The notes under the pieces were generated by a model that worked only from the letters and a program-made list of their open reading frames with translations, was not told the DNA's origin and made no database searches. A stretch of 64,000 nucleotides of DNA from Virgibacillus phasianinus (GTDB lineage Bacteria > Bacillota > Bacilli > Bacillales > Amphibacillaceae), in the NCBI RefSeq assembly GCF_002216775.1, contig NZ_CP022315.1, forward strand, positions 3,038,001-3,102,000, written 5' to 3'. A program made the position numbers and the translations under genes. Below are positions 60,887 to 64,000 of the stretch, piece by piece. The number at the start of each line of letters is the position of its first letter. The stretch's first letter is position 1.

Positions 60887-63676
60887 TTATTCCTGTGGAT
60901 TTTCTTTATTATTCTCATTTCCGTTACCCTCTGTAGGCTGATCCGATTTTTCGGTATCTGTCTTGGCTCCGCTGGAACCATCATCCTCACTGCCAGTATC
61001 TCCTTCATCTGTCTGTCCAGGTTCATCAGGCGGCCCTGGTTCATCTGGTGGACCAGGCGGCGCTTCCTCACTTGCTGGAATTTGGGATTGGATGGTTACT
61101 GGGTCACTTTTCGAACCATCTTCACCCATCGCAGTAACCGTAATGGTATACGTTTTTCCTTCCTGTACATTACTGATTTCAATTCCTTGTGATTGAACAT
61201 TTTGATTGCCGCCACCAGGTGTCACTTTAACATTAAAGCTAGCTGCAGGACCATCATACTGCCAGGATACGTCTAAGAATTTCTCTTCCTGATTATAGGT
61301 TGCACTCAAGCCACTTACTGGTCCAACTGATTCTTTGTCATCTTTTTTATCCTCTTTATCATCCTCGTCTTCCTCATCCCCAGGGACTTTAACACTTGTT
61401 GTTTTAGCCTCACTGGTATCAGAAGAATCGTCTTTGCTTACAGCAACAACCTGAATTTCATAGTCGGAACCAGGTTCAACATTTGAGATTTCAAGTGATT
61501 TCTCATCAGTTGAGGACAACTTCTGCATTGAACCGCCATCAATACTCGCACTTACCTGGAATTCCACATCGTTCGAGTCGTGGTCCCATTCAACCTGAAT
61601 ACTTGAACTATCTTTATCGTATTCTGCCTTTAAACCACTGACCGGATCTAGTACATCATATCTTTCCGATGTTTTGCTTGGTGTGTTGCCTTTGACGAAA
61701 AGCTCCGTGACTATTTGAGAATCAGGCGTATAGTCACTTGGTAATTTAGCCGGTCTGGATCCTTCTTCTACAGCAGTTTCGACTACAGAGTCAGGCTTTT
61801 CAAAGTCCGCTGTTTCCTTGCCTTCGGATAATTTCATCATCGTGTATTTAAACAATGCATGTGGTATTTGCGTATTTTCCAGAGCCCTTGTTTTATCATA
61901 ACCAGTCCAAACGGAAATGGTGTAATTTGTTGTATATCCGGTAAACCAGGAGTCATTTGCACCATCCAGACCTTCACGGTTCGTTGTACCAGTTTTCCCT
62001 GCGACAGGCAGTCCAGGAATGTTTGCATTTGTTCCTGTTCCCTCTGTTATAGCGGTTTTTAACATATCTGATATCATGTATGCTGTATAATCCGACATTA
62101 CTGCCTCTGGTTCTGGTTTCGTGTCAACTTCTTTACCACCAGGGAAGACCACTTTTGTTACAGCATATGGCTCGTTATAAATTCCCTCATTAGCAAATGC
62201 CCGGTAGGCACCAGCCATTTCTAGCGGATTCGTAACTGTTTGGGTACCACCAATTGCGTCACGAATATTCATGTTGTCATTGGCAAATTCATAACCTATG
62301 CTCTCAGCAAATGGTTTCGCTTTGTCAATACCTACTTCTTTTAACGTTTTTACTGCTGGAACATTTAATGAATCAGCAAGTGCTGTTCTTATGGAAACCC
62401 AGCCAGGATACGTTCTTAAGTAGTCACGTATCGGTGAGGAACCTTCAATTTCGTATGGTTTATCATCATTTATCTGATGATAAGTTGACCATTTCAAATA
62501 CTCGATTGCTGGACCATATACCGTAATCGGTTTTACATTGGAACCAGGTTGACGTTTGATGTCCAGGGCATAGTTATAATCACCTTTTTCCCGATTCCGG
62601 CCGCCGCCGATTGCTCGGATCGCACCATTTTGGGTATCGAGAACCACCATGCCGGCCTGCATTTCGTCATCATAATAGGGAATAGGATTATCTTCAGCAT
62701 CGGACATTAGATATTCTACATACTCCTGTGCTTTGGTATCTAGTGTTGTATAAATCTTCAGGCCGTCGGTATAGATGTCCGCACCGTCAACTTTTTCTGC
62801 AACCTCTTTTCTAACTTTTTCAAGGAAAGCATCATAAGAAGATTCATTTGGTTCTGATTCTTCTAATAAAGAAGGTATATCAACTTCTCGTGCCTTGTCC
62901 GCTTCTTCTTTGCTAATCTTGTCATGCATCACCATAAGGTTCAATACGGTGTTCATTCTGTGTTTGGTTAATTCTGGGTTTTTAAACGGATTATATGCTG
63001 ATGGACGCTGTGGCAACCCAGCCAGAATTGCTGCTTGGGGCAGGGTAAGCTCGCTTAGATCCGTCACGCCAAAATAGACCTCCGCCGCTTTTGCGACACC
63101 GTAAGCGCCATTTCCATAATATATTTTATTCAGGTAAAATTCTAAGATTTCTTTCTTAGAATACTTTTGTTCCAATTTCAATGCTAACCATTGTTCTTGT
63201 ACCTTAAGGCTGAGCTTCTTCTCAGGTGACAGGAAGGCTTTTTCCACTACCTGCTGCGTTATGGTACTTGCGCCTTCAGAACCAAACCCATTCGTAAGGT
63301 TTGCGACAATTGCACCGCCAATCCGCCAAATATCGATTCCGGGATGTTCAAAGAACCGAGAATCTTCTGTTGCAATTACCGCGTCTTTTAACACAGGCGG
63401 TAGATCACTATAGCTTATTTTCGTTCGTTGCGTTGAGCCTAAGTCCGCAAATAATTCCCCGTTTTTATCATAAATTTTTGATGAGAAGGGGGCAGAAAGT
63501 TTCTCTGCATCAATTTCAGGTGCAGTGGCAATATAATAAGTAAATAGTGCACCGACACCGATTATCATTGCTAGAATTAGTATACTCGCTATTAATACAA
63601 TACGTTTCCATATTGGCTTTTTTTGACCCTTTTTTTGTTTGCGTCTTGCTGTTCGAGATTGGCTATCCTGTGCCAT
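60887..63676 (-). CDS. ponA: Class A penicillin-binding protein 1 (PonA)
   Basis: Bifunctional peptidoglycan glycosyltransferase/transpeptidase of 929 residues. Cytoplasmic basic tail, membrane anchor (about 25-49), glycosyltransferase domain with EDSRFFEHPG (Glu104) and QQVVEKAFL, transpeptidase with SxxK at 379-382, SLN at 436-438 and KTGT at 561-564. Two fibronectin type III-like domains (about 685-770 and 785-865) joined by an Asp/Glu/Lys-rich linker follow, then a Pro/Asp/Glu-rich disordered tail with PPDEPG repeats. Gap of 17 bases to recU upstream, the ponA-recU pairing of B. subtilis. Confidence 0.96.
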   Translation of the reverse strand: MAQDSQSRTARRKQKKGQKKPIWKRIVLIASILILAMIIGVGALFTYYIATAPEIDAEKLSAPFSSKIYDKNGELFADLGSTQRTKISYSDLPPVLKDAVIATEDSRFFEHPGIDIWRIGGAIVANLTNGFGSEGASTITQQVVEKAFLSPEKKLSLKVQEQWLALKLEQKYSKKEILEFYLNKIYYGNGAYGVAKAAEVYFGVTDLSELTLPQAAILAGLPQRPSAYNPFKNPELTKHRMNTVLNLMVMHDKISKEEADKAREVDIPSLLEESEPNESSYDAFLEKVRKEVAEKVDGADIYTDGLKIYTTLDTKAQEYVEYLMSDAEDNPIPYYDDEMQAGMVVLDTQNGAIRAIGGGRNREKGDYNYALDIKRQPGSNVKPITVYGPAIEYLKWSTYHQINDDKPYEIEGSSPIRDYLRTYPGWVSIRTALADSLNVPAVKTLKEVGIDKAKPFAESIGYEFANDNMNIRDAIGGTQTVTNPLEMAGAYRAFANEGIYNEPYAVTKVVFPGGKEVDTKPEPEAVMSDYTAYMISDMLKTAITEGTGTNANIPGLPVAGKTGTTNREGLDGANDSWFTGYTTNYTISVWTGYDKTRALENTQIPHALFKYTMMKLSEGKETADFEKPDSVVETAVEEGSRPAKLPSDYTPDSQIVTELFVKGNTPSKTSERYDVLDPVSGLKAEYDKDSSSIQVEWDHDSNDVEFQVSASIDGGSMQKLSSTDEKSLEISNVEPGSDYEIQVVAVSKDDSSDTSEAKTTSVKVPGDEEDEDDKEDKKDDKESVGPVSGLSATYNQEEKFLDVSWQYDGPAASFNVKVTPGGGNQNVQSQGIEISNVQEGKTYTITVTAMGEDGSKSDPVTIQSQIPASEEAPPGPPDEPGPPDEPGQTDEGDTGSEDDGSSGAKTDTEKSDQPTEGNGNENNKENPQE

Positions 63677-63693
63677 TCACATCTGCCTCCGTT

Positions 63694-64000
63694 CTAAAAA
63701 TAAAGCTTATCAATTACTGCCAAATAGTCAATCCTTTTTTGAAATTGAAATGGGATTAAATAACCACTGTTTTTAATAACCTGATAGGGCAACGATTTTC
63801 TTTCGCCTTTTAATTTATCATCCCAATACTGGAAGAGATTCTCCGCTGGGAAGAAATAGGTTTCATCCAATTGGGCGAAACGAATAAGTAAAAATGAAAT
63901 TCCGCCATGTTTCTGCACAGCCCGCATATGATTGAGCTGGTGTTCATGTATATTTGCTAATGGAAAGCGTGTTTTATTTTTTGTTTCCTTCGCCTCAAAA
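63694..64000 (-). CDS. recU: Holliday junction resolvase RecU, C-terminal part
   Basis: The minus-strand frame is open to the window edge, so the start is outside. The visible 102 residues include the catalytic FEAKET motif (Glu and Lys), the segments HEHQLNHMRAVQKHGGISFL (split here by position) and the family ending YLIPFQFQKRIDYLAVIDKLYF-like region. RecU cuts Holliday junctions and modulates RecA. It lies upstream of ponA as in B. subtilis. Confidence 0.95.
   Translation of the reverse strand, partial: FEAKETKNKTRFPLANIHEHQLNHMRAVQKHGGISFLLIRFAQLDETYFFPAENLFQYWDDKLKGERKSLPYQVIKNSGYLIPFQFQKRIDYLAVIDKLYF

Overview
The window is core chromosome of a low-GC, endospore-forming Bacillota of the Bacillaceae, most like the Virgibacillus/Oceanobacillus/Lentibacillus group. 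The evidence is the gene order, which follows the Bacillus subtilis rluB-res ... ponA-recU arc almost gene by gene, many spore genes (cotJ, sleB-ypeB, spoVIF-like, spoIVA), Bacillus-type strong ribosome binding sites with frequent GTG/TTG starts, and AT-rich codon use. No phage, transposase, CRISPR array, tRNA or rRNA was seen. Species-level assignment is inference.

Layout. 1-6518: end of rluB, then the cytochrome c maturation genes resABC and the redox two-component pair resDE. 6533-7919: a cobalamin-riboswitch operon with a DUF4430 lipoprotein and an ECF-transporter S component. 8038-11998: ferredoxin (leftward), then ypbB-recQ-ypbD-ypbE. 12005-13537: a repeat remnant and the leftward spore-coat operon cotJABC with a sigma-E type promoter. 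13600-20000: ypbG, mecB, gudB, a 126-bp tandem duplication, ypdA, ansA, prsW. 19894-22032: germination pair sleB-ypeB. 22359-30780: cmk, rpsA, yphA, der, gpsA, a SpoVIF-like gene, yphE, yphF, spoIVA. 31146-38715: HU, TRAP, the menaquinone side-chain genes hepS-menG-hepT, ndk and shikimate genes aroC-aroB-aroA. 38757-43374: ypiA-ypiB-ypiF and the menaquinol:cytochrome c reductase qcrABC. 43553-52380: ypjA, a 55-codon YpjB-like remnant, yugP, ypjC, ypjD, mgsA, bshA, cca, birA, panBCD. 52513-64000: dinG, ypmA, ypmB, aspB, asnS, a 650-bp repeat element, dnaD, nth, then leftward ponA and the 3' part of recU.

The genes connect in several ways. res, hepS-menG-hepT and qcrABC together serve menaquinone-based respiration and cytochrome c assembly. 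ypdA and bshA belong to bacillithiol chemistry. panBCD and birA serve coenzyme A and biotin. The cobalamin riboswitch, the transcobalamin-like lipoprotein and the S component form a probable B12-uptake unit, which I consider the most interesting feature.

The accessory content is mostly non-coding. There is a family of hairpin repeats with at least four copies, a composite GC-rich element with terminal inverted repeats, and a decayed partial copy of that element. Compared with B. subtilis (from memory), sigX-rsiX-serA-ribU, ypfAB, folE, aroH-trp-hisC-tyrA, dapB, bshB1, most of ypjB and ypoC are missing from their usual places. No clearly new multi-gene defence or mobile system is visible.
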